A DNA stretch of 64,000 nucleotides from Danio rerio (lineage: Eukaryota; Chordata; Actinopteri; Cypriniformes; Danionidae), in NCBI RefSeq assembly GCF_049306965.1, contig NC_133194.1, positions 8,929,001-8,993,000 of the forward strand, given 5' to 3'. The notes beneath the pieces are model-generated. The model was not told the origin of the DNA, searched no databases, and saw only the letters and a program-made list of their open reading frames with translations. Positions 47,301 to 57,127 of the stretch are shown piece after piece; the stretch's first letter is position 1, and each line of letters starts with the position of its first letter. A program made the translations under genes and the position numbers.

Positions 47301-50300
47301 TTCTAGCTCAGCAATAAAATATTTAAAAAGTTATTTTAAACTAGAATTGACAATCTCGGTCAAAATCATTCGCCCCAACCCTGCCCATCATTCTTACTCC
47401 CTTCTCAGATGCTTTGGTAGGCCAAATCAAATTTACAGTGGGCCAACAATCTCTGCTCTAGACTATATATATCGCTGATTATAGTAGATGATGGAATCTG
47501 AAGACAAATGTCTGATTTTACCAGTGATAAACACTTTATATGTAGTCCACAACAGAGTGCAAGCATATGTGTCCAACATAATTAATAAATCATCTATAGA
47601 AGGACTGTCATAACTGTCCTGAGCATTGAGGACCAGGACCAATCTAAAGTCTATTCAAGTTCACCACCCCAAATCTATAAATAAATTTTACATTTTAACC
47701 AACAGAAGGCCTACATGCTATAATATAATACTGAGGAAAAACAAAAAACAAAAATACTGATATTAAACATTTAATAGCATAAATTATTGTACTGTGAGTT
47801 CAGTATTGAGATACGGATCGAATGAAGAGTTGACTATATCGTCACACCAATAATGAAAGATAATGTTCTTTTCTTCCAGGCTTTTCTAAATGTAATGCTT
47901 TGTTTTGTATTGTAAATCAGGTGAAACCATCAGATAAAACCCTCCAGGCTTTGTGCAAGAACAAAGGATATTACTGGCCAAAAAACAAGGATGCACCTGT
48001 AGATCTAAACAAGTGCTTGGCTAAACACATCTACGAAAACATTGATGAGGAGTTCAATTTGATATTTCCGTAAGTTTTGCCATCATTCCCTATTCACTAT
48101 ACTGACAGTTTTTGTAATTTTTTTACAGTGATAATTAAACAGTACGATGACGTTAAAAAAAGATTACAAGATTAAAAGTCAAAATTACAATAATAAAGTT
48201 GCAATGTTACGGAAATAAAGTCAAAGTGATTGGAGATTAAAGCAAAAACATAGCTACTAATGCTTATAGCTATGCTTAACATAGCTAATCCTACTTTAGG
48301 TTAGGATTTAGCAATAAAGATATTCTTTGTCTTTTGGCGCATAAAAACAAAGTTCAGATTTTTAAAAGTGGCACTAATAAGCTGTCATAAAACAGAGTAA
48401 ATACCCTGACGTATAATCATATCTACATAGTCTACTAGTGTTTTTAAATTTATCTGTTGTAGGTGATGACATGTACCACAAACTAATGGAAAAATAATGG
48501 TTCCCACAAGTATATTAAAGAAGAATTCATGTTCTGAACAATATGATAACAAGATTTTCCTTATTAAAGATTGTAATATTCTATGTTTTGTTTAATTCAT
48601 TTTATTAGTGTTGATAGTAAAATCAAAACAGGGAAGTCAGTGCAAGAACAGATCGATAAGTTCAGTATCATTCAGAATGGCACAGTTTACGCTCCATCTT
48701 CCATGCTGTACCACATTCAGAACTTCATGAAAACAGAGGTGAGTTGTAATTTCTATTTCAGTTCATTTATTTATCATCTATCTACATGAGATTGACGTCT
48801 TCCATTCGTGACACTTGACTTTCACTATTTTGCATTTTGACATGATACCTTACAACAAACATAAGCAGACTGTAGCTGTATTTTTGCTCACAGCAAGCCT
48901 CAATAATAGAACCAGTAGAAAGAGCTGTTTTGAATTTACCGGCACTGGTTTGTCAAATTTGATTGGGGTTTAAGTTCAAAGAAGGATGGTTCCAGAAACC
49001 AGGTAAAACACGACCCCACTGAAATAGCTGTGTGATCCAATGGTAAAAGCATTTCAAGTTAACCGACGTCTCTCATGGACTTGAGCCAGAATGACGTTAA
49101 GATTGGCAGAAATATATACTGCGGCCTCTGATAGATTTATGAGAAATGGGACGTAAGAGAAAATGTGCTATAGCTATGTATATTTGAGATTGTCAAAAAT
49201 GAACACAGTGGCCTCTAGTTGATTTGTGAAAACAAAAACACCAAGAAGAGGTAGTACATATTGTTTGGTTATCAAAAATGTAGCCCTGGGCACATCATTT
49301 CAGTTAGCCTGGGCTGTGCACATGGCTCCTGAACAGCGTAAAAAAGAGAAATAGTAGATTTAATTTTTTTTTATTTGACTTTAACTCATTGACAAAATTA
49401 TCATGTAAAATGTGTTAAATGCTAAACATTTTTCTCTGTTATTTTTCTATTGCTGAGGGCCTAAAGTTTAATGTAAAGAATGTTATTACTTTTGTATTAA
49501 ATACATTAGCAGTAAAGTCCCCCATTCTTTCTCCATCCTCAAACTAAAATATGGTCAACCTAAATATTAATAACAAAAATACTTATTATTACTTTTGTAA
49601 TACAAAAATAGTAATAGTACTAAAAATAATATTAATTCATTTGTTTTAACTTCATAAAAAGGAAACCAAAGTGAAGACATTCCTCAAAAGCGATGTTGTC
49701 CAAAGAAAGATAAACATCTACTCATTGATCCAAACAACAATTCAGGATCAAATGACTGCTGGCTATAAAAGTAAGAACATGTAAAACTCATAATAATGTC
49801 AGATTATTAAACTGTTTCTCACATGGGATTGTACAACAAAGCATCTGCTGGCTTTAAAATAAATCTTTTATAATTAACTACCATTTTATCCAGACTTTGA
49901 GATATTCTGTGTTTGTGTCGCATTTATACTCAGAATGTGAATAAACATTGAATGTTGCCTTTATAGAAGCTGCAGAGAAGAGAGGACTTGGAGCCATGGG
50001 AAAGAGAGAGACCACAATAATAGAAACAATTGAATTGTTAAAAGACAGCATGTTCAAAGACGCAAAAATACAATTTCTGAAAGAGTTCAAGTCTGTGACG
50101 GTAATTGTTTTTCAATATTCTTTGAGCATTTGATTCATTTCTGAAAACATTTATAAACAATACAAAACAATAGGATTTTTTAAATACCTTGAGTACATAC
50201 AGTATGTGTCTTTTGTTATTTCTTTCAAAGAACTATATAGGCAAGACCCTTAAAACTGAGCTGAGCAAATCAGTGGAGCGCTCATTCTCACAAAGCAGCA

Positions 50301-50622
50301 AAGCTTCCCTGATGGGTAAGAGAAAATACAACATCTACGAATCATTTTTTAGCAATGAGTACTTGAGAGTGATTCTGAATCCTGTTCTTGCTTAAATCAT
50401 CTAAACACAATTCACTATACAAAATATTTTCATTACAAAAAAAGTGTACATGTGTCCATATTGAATGTTTTAGAATATATCCAATATACCTGTAGTGTAA
50501 ATGTTGCATACAAATAGCTACAAATAATTTTGCAGGTCAGACTGATGTATTTTCCTTTTCTAGATGTCTCGACAGAGATTGAAACCCTGGAGACGCTGTC
50601 TGAACACATCGCAGAAATCTGA
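23326..50622 (+). CDS. SLIP-GC-like GTPase, copy B, with N-terminal endonuclease and N-module (predicted fusion)
   Basis: Predicted exons: 23326-24983, 27610-27818, 27899-27953, 28399-28481, 29239-29292, 37665-37721, 37821-37929, 38018-38249, 38378-38557, 43835-44029, 44536-44714, 44799-44838, 45998-46072, 46147-46243, 46348-46484, 46577-46750, 47921-48069, 48609-48738, 49662-49770, 49967-50100, 50231-50315, 50564-50622. They sum to 4200 bp, i.e. 1,399 residues and a stop, in one frame. Starting instead at ATG 27617 gives 844 residues. In the 844-residue numbering the P-loop GKTGEGKS is at 210-217, DVPG at 372-375 and TRTD at 437-440. A basic KRKRESRD, likely a nuclear signal, precedes the G domain. 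All 17 GTPase exons match copy A in length. Two DIRS-type fossils lie in the intron 29293-37664. The GTPase part is well supported; inclusion of the endonuclease exon is inferred from phase. Confidence 0.78.
25673..27052. mobile_element. hAT-superfamily non-autonomous element, 1.4 kb
   Basis: Inverted ends TAGGGTTGTAACGGTAT / ATTGTTACAACCCTA lie inside a perfect 8-bp target duplication GTTCCAAG (25665-25672 and 27053-27060). It lies in the gene B intron between the endonuclease and N-module exons. The ends resemble those of the element at 2632-4153. No transposase frame. Confidence 0.9.
27497..27544. repeat. (TG)n microsatellite
   Basis: A TG dinucleotide run with one TATG interruption, about 65 bp before the N-module exon acceptor. 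Confidence 0.9.
27610..27818 (+). CDS. N-module exon of gene B (as in DUF4806-type proteins)
   Basis: Encodes MYAVVTLEESEEVMVTASNW, then LSEDKKQCYWPPYKSSEKF and PQTGEKSWEKL. The pattern of a short beta-rich start, NWL, a CYWPP motif and a conserved W in KxWEKL also opens gene C (57121-57329), where it precedes a DUF4806-type C-terminal domain. The exon ends in phase with 27899-27953 (TYEEAKEKQKELNEQTEQ). The function of the module is unknown to me; a protein- or nucleic-acid-binding role is only a guess. Confidence 0.8.
28399..29292 (+). CDS. Linker exons of gene B (28399-28481, 29239-29292)
   Basis: Exon 28399-28481 encodes an AATAVNQVTETCPLFPGP segment and exon 29239-29292 encodes SKVFSIAVLAGTTLEIQ. 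Both have AG/GT borders and phases that join the N-module to the GTPase exons without a stop. Neither has a recognisable domain, and their low complexity makes them less certain than the flanking exons. A Harbinger-like MITE lies between them. Confidence 0.6.
28590..29138. mobile_element. Harbinger-like MITE
   Basis: Inverted ends AGCCTGATTTATACTTCTGC / GCAGAAGTATAAATCAGCCT with TAA outside both (28587-28589 and 29139-29141), the 3-bp duplication expected for PIF/Harbinger. 549 bp, non-coding, in a gene B intron. Confidence 0.8.
29391..31333 (-). mobile_element. DIRS-type tyrosine-recombinase retroelement, short and broken
   Basis: The ends are inverted copies of one another (GTTTTCAGAG... 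and ...CTGGGGAAC). Each has a 'GCTATGTGGAAAAAC' block near the edge. A DIRS-like internal complementary region lies at about 29665-29765. Only part of the interior remains (a piece related to the pol region on the minus strand near 31335-30985), so it is an internally deleted, broken relative of the neighbouring 6.1-kb element. A small hAT MITE is nested in it. Confidence 0.75.
30604..30771. mobile_element. hAT MITE, 168 bp, nested in DIRS-type element
   Basis: Inverted ends CAGGGGTGGCCAACCCTG / CAGGGTTGGCCACCCCTG with a perfect 8-bp duplication CACTATCC (30596-30603 and 30772-30779). Non-coding. It is younger than the short DIRS-type element that contains it. Confidence 0.93.
31384..37481 (-). 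mobile_element. DIRS1-like retroelement, 6.1 kb, structurally near complete but coding broken
   Basis: Inverted terminal repeats of roughly 230 bp (31384-31620 and about 37255-37481) begin GTT and end AAC. On the minus strand, in order, are a gag-like region (about 37060-35600), reverse transcriptase (about 35480-34850), RNase H (about 34490-33850) and tyrosine recombinase (about 33870-32440). An internal complementary region at about 31690-31800 matches the joined outer ends, the hallmark of DIRS elements. There is no target duplication: copy A carries the uninterrupted site. The layout matches the DIRS1 group known from zebrafish. It looks whole in structure, but its frames are broken in several places. 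Confidence 0.9.
31690..31800. repeat. Internal complementary region of the DIRS1-like element
   Basis: The segment around 31690-31735 contains the complement of the left terminus (ACCTCGAAC) joined to the complement of the right terminus (GTTCCCCTTCGGGGG). This is what DIRS elements use as a template to rebuild circular intermediates. It lies next to the 3' end of the minus-strand element. Confidence 0.8.
37665..38557 (+). CDS. Copy B exons: basic stretch to P-loop region
   Basis: Exons 37665-37721 (GTKRKRESRDLNISAKSNS), 37821-37929, 38018-38249 (P-loop) and 38378-38557. The first ends CAG followed by GCAAGT, a GC-AG intron, also seen in copy A at 413. The third intron (38250-38377) is mostly CTAT/CTGT repeat. 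Confidence 0.86.
38254..38334. repeat. (CTAT)n/(CTGT)n microsatellite in a short intron
   Basis: About five CTAT units then about fourteen CTGT units, a few bases after the donor at 38250. The tract is orthologous in position to 944-1024 but has the opposite balance of units. Confidence 0.9.
39475..41036. mobile_element. hAT-superfamily element, 1.56 kb, nested
   Basis: Inverted ends CAGGGCTGGACTGG / CCAGTCCGCCCCTG inside a perfect 8-bp duplication CCCCTTGG (39467-39474 and 41037-41044). It contains a truncated DANA SINE (39710-39891). An interior block at about 40000-40480 is the reverse complement of part of the hAT at 2632-4153, although the ends differ. Confidence 0.9.
39710..39891 (-). 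mobile_element. DANA SINE, 5'-truncated (minus strand)
   Basis: Only the 3' part of the SINE is present, ending in an AAAATAAATGAATGAA-like tail. A 13-bp target duplication AATACACTATTCA flanks it (39697-39709 and 39892-39904). It is nested third-deep: SINE in hAT in Harbinger-like element in a gene intron. Confidence 0.88.
41378..42577. mobile_element. TTAA-flanked DNA element, 1.2 kb, copy B only
   Basis: Inverted ends AGGGCCATGAAAC / GTTTCGTGACCCT with TTAA on both sides (41374-41377 and 42578-42581). Copy A reads CACTTAAATATC at the site, the empty target. TTAA duplications occur in piggyBac and Kolobok families; the ends do not decide between them. No transposase frame. Confidence 0.85.
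42582..43560 (+). mobile_element. LINE fragment with 3' tail, copy B
   Basis: A decayed frame gives a DEFNYHGFLFTSEGRVEHGI segment, then RTRSRIQAADMTFLHRM and DRVSSSD-like motifs from the C-terminal part of a fish LINE protein. It ends in a (GAAT)n-type tail near 43555. It shares its position with 4320-4950 in copy A and so came before the duplication. Multiple frameshifts and stops. Confidence 0.7.
43835..44838 (+). CDS. Copy B exons with G3 and G4 motifs
   Basis: Exons 43835-44029 (contains HIVLFDVPGTGD), 44536-44714 (contains FICTRTDDIN) and 44799-44838 (RSARPSGDQFTSGK). The last is a 40-bp exon with a TAG acceptor and AAG/GTCTGG donor. It is needed to keep frame between G4 and the next exon, since skipping it would give a stop at once. 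Confidence 0.85.
45998..50622 (+). CDS. Copy B exons for the C-terminal half and stop
   Basis: Ten exons (45998-46072, 46147-46243, 46348-46484, 46577-46750, 47921-48069, 48609-48738, 49662-49770, 49967-50100, 50231-50315, 50564-50622) match copy A exon lengths exactly. They end DVSTEIETLETLSEHIAEI and TGA at 50620-50622. The preserved frame in both copies argues that both are functional genes. Confidence 0.85.
46868..47190 (-). mobile_element. Tc1-like transposon remnant, copy B
   Basis: Short pieces match the two ends of the fuller Tc1-like element at 8924-10145 (near 9450-9495 and 9890-10150). The transposase middle is deleted. It sits in the same intron, so it is the duplicated descendant of one insertion. 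Confidence 0.85.
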
Positions 50623-53510
50623 CTAATGTTAACAGTTTAAAGCGACGACGAGAGAACGCAATTCAGCATCTCCAGTTACTCATGAATTTAAACCTTTAAG
50701 TGAATATCCACTGTTGATTTAAAACTTGTCTGTCTATTCACATGTCTTGATATAGGTGTGAAAGAACACTTTTTTGATGTGTAGTTTTGTTTTTAATTAG
50801 ATAGAGCTTAAACCTGCTAAAGTAGAGTACTGAAATTAATTGTACTGTATGTCACTTCATATGTACTGTAACATGCTTGTAGTCTGTGTGACTGATTGTG
50901 ATAATGTGCAAATGTTAAATCTAGCTAATACGCAATGAGAAGCAGAGAGGGTGATCATTGATTTTGTATTAAAACCATTTAAAGTTTTCTCAGATCGTTA
51001 ATATTTTGTTTGACGTTTCATTACACACAAAATGATTGAATTATTAAAACAATGCAGTTAAGTCTTAAATCGAAGCTAAAATATGAACACAGACAGCTTG
51101 ATATGAATTCTAGTAGATGTTGAATAATCATTGAATAATTTTTTTTTTTTGGTTTGCAGCTATTCAGTACTTGTGTGAAATTTGTATAATGGCCTACTTT
51201 TTCATGTTCACTGAGTAAAAGAAATACGTGTGTGTCCTAAAAGATTGTATACACAATAAGAGTATGTGGAACGTTCTACCAGAACGTACATTATCTGTCC
51301 CTGAAATAAAAACATAAATACAGTGAATAAAAAGTATTTCATCCTAGAAATTTCTAAAATGGACTGATGGTTGATTCCTGTGAGTTGTTCTGTAAAGGAA
51401 TATGTCATTCATTTGGTTCTCAGAGTTTTGTTTGTTGTCGAAAACACTTTTACAAATGTACCTGTCATTTTCCTGTCATTGTCCTCTGCCCAATTGAACA
51501 TACAGCTTTAATAATTTTGTTATGCTAAAACTTTATTTAGTTATTTAGAAACACAATACTACAGAAATAGCAAGTTTAGGTTGTTCTCATTCACATCAGT
51601 TGATTAAACACGAAATTATAAATTAATTCTACAATTAAATACTACAAATATATAATACAAATACACTTACAATTGTCCCCATGTTTCTGTCAGTCCTGTC
51701 ACATTTGTATTAAATTTAACATAAAATGCATGCATTGCACGTTTAAGCCTATGACTCGTAAGTGACATCATTTGACGGAGAAGAAGCTGACAGTGATTAA
51801 TGATGCATTGTATGATGTTTTTGAAGGTGACAAGCTAAAGTCAGGCCCTGTCACCTTTTTATAAATAAAAATGTAAGTTTCTTGTAGAATGTTCCAAGAC
51901 AAATCGTCACCTTAGAATTGTAAGGTTTTGTCTGATAATTTTGTCAAAATTGAGTTATTGACATATTCTTATTAAATGACAACTTATTTACATTATGTGA
52001 TATTTTTTTATTGGTTGTTTACATTTAAATACTTTTAAGAATGTTTCAGAGTTTCTGAGAGTTTAAAAGAGTTTCCTGCACACATACTTTGTCCCACATC
52101 AAAGAACATATTGTATGCCATGTATGGTAAATATTGAGTGAAGAGATTTTTTTGGACTGCCTACAACATTTGAATGTTATGTGATAGAAGAGCATTGCGT
52201 CAGTGTTTGCTTGAGCATCTTTCCTGAACCGTTCATTACCAGGGTTTCGGCATTCAATATACCACCTCTTTCTGATAAAGCTTTTTCTGAAATTCTTTTA
52301 TTAACAAGAATATTACCAAGAGCCACAAGAAGGGGTCATCTCTGGTCACAGGTCAGACATTTCTAATTTTCTTTGACAGAGCTCTGATCATAATGGGAAA
52401 TAGCTTTTGTGCTTACAGTAGTATATGGGGTTTGTTATGCCATATATTTGAGTTTGTTCTTTGATTTTGTGTCAGGGAAAATTAAAAAATGATAAATAAT
52501 TATCCATTTAGAAGAAACTCTTTATTAGTAGGCATTTAATTTGTTACATGACTATCTTGTGACTAATTGTTAGAAATAGGAGCTGGTCTTGATTTTAATT
52601 TATTTTTACAGTTTTTTTTTTTCCATTTGGACAAATTTTACATTGCATTATGAAGGATGAGTCAAGATATATCCTGGATACTTAAAAAGGAAAAACAAAT
52701 CGAATGGATGTTTTTGGATGTAGCCATAAAGTAAACCATGTTAAATGCTCAGAAGCAAAAATAAAAAAATACACAATTAATACATGTACAATCCTCTCAT
52801 GTGATTGGAAAGTGCTTTGGGTGTATATCAATACACTGTACAAATACAATAAAATACAATAAAACACAACCTCGCTATTAAGCTACAACACTTTTATAAT
52901 ATAAATGTAATAGGTAATTTGGTGACATAAAATCCACAATATCCCAGTGGATAAGCCTGTCAGGCTTTAATCTGCAATAACGTCCTTAATGTGCTTTATG
53001 CCCAATTTAACTAATGGAACTTTCTTGAAATACGTCATCATTTAAGATTAAATTAAATTAAGCAGAACAAAACAAAATAACAGGAAACTGTTCACTGTCT
53101 GTCTCTGCACCACATCCTCCTCCTCATAGTAGGTGGTGATGTATCTGTGGTTTCTGCCCTAGCTGTTGTGCTCATGAAACATCTAAGTTAGAAATTTTTT
53201 TTGCAGTGCAGTTACCATGATGCCAACCACCCAGTGTTTCCACACAAACTATAAAACATCCTGTTTTATAAATCTTTGTTTTGTAATTTTCCTCCTTTCC
53301 AGAAATACACACCCAATACTTACAGTATAGCTAACATCTTCAACATTACTGCAACCCTTGATGCTTTAAATGATTTTCAAAATTTTCAAAGGTTATTAAA
53401 ATCTTTTACTTTTTTTCTTTAAAGTTGACTCAGAATGCAAAACAAAAAGTTTCTATGCATAACTCTTATCTTGAGAGGGTGTAATGTATTTCCCCCTAAT
53501 CAACACACCT
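50623..53510 (+). other. 3' UTR and flank of gene B
   Basis: The region to about 51270 and again 52070-52700 matches the flank of gene A. The part at 53210-53480 resembles 61320-61640. Several AATAAA-like signals occur (e.g. near 51305), but none can be chosen. No credible gene. Confidence 0.55.
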
Positions 53511-54641
53511 GGGGCCTCATGTACAAAGACTTGCGTGGAAGTCATACTAAAACATTGCGTATGCACAAAGCTGTAAATGTGCGTACACAGAAAAAAATTC
53601 AGATGTATGAAACACTGCGTACGCCGAATCTCACACATATTCTTTTGTACATCCGAATGAACGTGAAACTGAGCGCAACATGCACGAGCACAAAACCCCT
53701 CCCTGCCTCCTCCCCCGTATGAATATGCAAATGACTCTACTTTGGCAAAACCCAACGAAAAAGCAAAGGCAAAAGCAAACAAGAAGAGAAACTTTGAACA
53801 GAATGTGAATTGGAGGTGCTGCTTTCGGAGGTAGACCGGAGAAAAGCGATGTTATTTGCAAGTTTGTTCTCCGGAATTAACAACAAAAGAAAAAAATAGA
53901 GTGGGAGAGTTTAGCTCATGCGGTTAACACAGTTGGGTCTGAACATCGCACTGAGTGAATTAAAAAAGAAATAGTGTGATTTATAGGTGTAAATTGTTGC
54001 AGAACCCTTAACAGTCTCAGTGGTGCAGCTCGAAAAACTGATGTCATCATGTTTTGACACGTTCGAGCATGAATCCAACGAATCCAGCGTCTGATAAAGT
54101 CATTCTTTTTTCCCCCGCTACATATCAGATTTTGCCAACTATTTATCATGAGAAAGACAAGTAGGAATCATTAATAAGTCTGTGCATCATATTTTATTTG
54201 CACATTTATTGAATGGAAATGTTTCTGATTCACGCATGCAATTTCATCTTCAGATAGTGTCTTTATAGCAATGTGCGTGCAGTAGATAGCTCAGATTAAA
54301 TTGGGAAAACAGGCGACCACTGCAATTTGCGCTTTAATGTTTGGCTGGTCAACTGTATGGTATGGAAACCTTATATACCTGCTAGATGAACCCGTCTCAT
54401 ACAGCTGCCATTGCAAGGCTTAAAGACTCTTTGTAGAGAGCAATTTAACACTACTGCCTCTAGGAGTCGCCAATGGAAATAAAACAGACACGCACAAAAA
54501 ATGTGCATACGCCAGCCATAAAGCTGGTGTGGAGCTGCGCACATTCCCACGTTCAGTTCATCGTTAGTAAATCCAAACGTGAGCGATTCTGAGCGTGAAA
54601 CCTGGCTTATGTGCGTACGCAGCGTTGATACATGAGGCCCC
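53511..54641. mobile_element. Harbinger-like MITE, 1.1 kb
   Basis: Inverted ends GGGGCCTCATGTA / TACATGAGGCCCC, with longer complementary arms rich in GCGTACGC-like blocks. No clear target duplication is read. It separates the gene B flank from Gypsy fossil B. Non-coding. Confidence 0.75.
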
Positions 54642-56820
54642 AGATTCCCAATAGGCACTCCGGCGTGTACTCACATAACCATCAACAACACCACCACCAC
54701 CACCAGTAGCCATTCCCATATCTGTCACTTCTTCTCCATCACACATCTGCTTCGCCAGTCCCATGATCAACTCTGTGCCCTACTCTGGTTCGGTGGAGGA
54801 TTGCAACAGATTCCTTTCACAATGTTCGCTAGCCTTGGAGATGCAGCAGCACAGATTCCCCTCTGACAGGTCTAAAACTGCATTTATTATTACTCCGTTA
54901 ACAGGTTGAAAGTTACAATGGGCAGAATCTATTTGGACCCAAAATGGACATGTCACTCTAAGGGTCCTTTTTCCAAACAAAATAGAAGATACATTAGTGG
55001 GTGAGAAATTATATCTTTTACGACAAGAAAACTATTCTGTTCAAAGTTACTCTCTTCATTTCTGCACACTAGCAACCCCCAATGGCTAGAATGAACACTC
55101 CCTTGTTAACCACCTATTGACTAGGCTTGGAATTCCAGTTACGTTTACATTTCTCTGCACACAATGATACCATTGAACTAAAACAATTAATCAAATTCTT
55201 CACGACTACATAGAGGTTTCATGGAGTATCACAACCCTCCAGATTCTCAACATGAACCCATCCAGGTGGATACCACCTGACTATCCTCAGCTGAATGTCG
55301 ACATCGGTTGACCCAGAATTTATACATATACTGTAGAGAAAATGGACACGTAATCAAGACATGTCCCATCCATCCTCCACAACCTGCGATGAGTGTGGTT
55401 TCTACTGCTCCAATGATTCCTAGGTATTACCAATTTCTATAGAAATTTAATTCTTCATTACAGTTTCATCACCTCTTTGTTGACAGATCTACTAAAAGAT
55501 AAGCCCAAGTCTCTGAAAACCCTTTCATTCTGGAGGTAGATGCCTCCAATTCTGGAGTGGGAGCTCTACTTTTCCAGCAGCTGGGGACCCATCCATGACT
55601 TCATCTACGAGCCTTATACTCCGAGAAACTCACCCCGGCGGAGCAGAACTACAACATTAAAAATTGTGAGTTACTGGCCATCAAAGCAGCACTGGAAGAA
55701 TGGAGACACTGGTTGGAAGAAGCAAAACATCAGTTTCTTATATATATGAATCATCGTCTCAACAAGCTAAAAGTCTCAACCCCAGGCAGGCCAGTGGGTT
55801 TTACTCTTCACCAGATTTGACCTCCTGTCACTGTCAAGCTGACACTCTCTCTAGAATCCATACTCTTGAAGATGCTGAACCTGTTTTCCCAGGTAAGATA
55901 ATCAGCCTAATCCAGAAGGCCCTGGAGAAAGAGATCAGAAATAACAGTAACTCCAATCCAGCTCCACCGGGGTGTCCACCCAACCTTTTCTACATTCTAC
56001 ACAGTCAAATATTAACCCACATATCAAACCGTCTCACTGCTAAAAGATCGCTTCTGGTAGCCTGGAATGGGCACTGACATCAGAAGGTACGTGAGAGAAT
56101 GTCGGGAACGTGCAATGTCCAAAGCTCCTTGTCATCTTCCACCTTGTAAGCTCTTTTCCTCTTGTCATTCCTTGGCATCTCTAGTCAGACCTAGATGTTG
56201 AATTGGCACCAGATTTGCCACCATCTGATGGAATCTCCTGTATCTTTGTGGCAGTAGACCGATTCGAAATCTTGTTCAACCATGTGTTTCAAAACCACGC
56301 CATTCCTGAGGATATTGCATCCGATTGAGGTCCCCAGTTCATCTCCCATGTTTGGAGAGCTTTTTTCTCTCTCCTAAGTATGACAATCAGTTGATCTTCT
56401 GGTTACTATCCTGAGAGCAATGAACAAACAGAGAAAAAAATCCAGGACACAGGCAGAAATCTGTACCTTGTGCCATGACCACCAGAACATCTGGAATTAA
56501 TTCCTTGCGTCTGCTAACTTCCTCCATCAACTTTCCACAGAGATCACTCCTTTTCTGTGCATAGTCAGCTACCAACCACCTCTGTTCCCCTGGTCTGGGG
56601 AACCTTTGGACATTCCATCTATCCATCACTGGTTGAGGGAGAGTAAGAGTGTGCAGTAAGGCGTCATACTATTCAGACGAATGTTTGGAGAGCCCCAACT
56701 CCAACTTACCATCCAGAACAGAAAGTATGGCTCTCCACCAAGGACATTGGTCTTAGACTACCCTGCAAGAAGCCAGGTCCCAGATTCATTCAATCTTACC
56801 ACACAAACTTAATAAAGCTA
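54642..56820 (+). mobile_element. Ty3/Gypsy-type gag-pol fossil B, broken
   Basis: Recognisable parts are gag (about 54690-55400, with a Cys-His knuckle-like stretch near 55310-55380), RNase H (about 55440-55780) and integrase to the C-terminal region (about 55860-56790). It resembles fossil A and provides its empty-site reference. It is broken many times and no LTR was recognised. Confidence 0.78.
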
Positions 56821-56825
56821 AGATA

Positions 56826-57000
56826 AAGTGTAAATCTTGAATACAGTTAAAACAAATATATGTCAAACATGAAATGCTTCTATTGCTGTCAGGATATCAC
56901 AAAAGTCTTACTCACAATGCAAGACAAAAACTTCCTCCTCTCCATCTCTCTTTGTTTTGATCGTGAAGTTTGATCTTTGATCCGTCAAAGCAGAATTCCC
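56826..57000 (+). repeat. Flank shared with the upstream region of gene B
   Basis: Aligns with 23141-23320 just upstream of the endonuclease ATG, including CTCTTTGTTTTG and a GATCCGTCAAAGCAGA-like block. Here no endonuclease sequence follows. The homology break at about 23322 therefore marks where the endonuclease sequence begins. Confidence 0.75.
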
Positions 57001-57127
57001 TTCACTGCCATGCAACCCACACTTTTGGAACCACTGCTCTAGAGTAGAAGTGGAAATTACTCTTTCACAACGTTCAAATATAAATGTTTATTTATTTATT
57101 TATTTATTTTTTTTTAACAGGCAGATC

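Larger units (their letters stand above)
29293..52700 (+). repeat. Segmental duplication, unit B
   Basis: Homologous to 1-14850 in the same orientation. It is longer because of insertions not present in unit A: DIRS-type elements (29391-31333 and 31384-37481), a Harbinger-like element with a nested hAT (38812-41170) and a TTAA-flanked element (41378-42577). Confidence 0.9.

Noticed and set aside
57050-57127. Upstream extension of gene C from an earlier ATG
   Set aside because: It reads through a pyrimidine tract ending AACAG, a clear splice acceptor; the exon begins at 57121.
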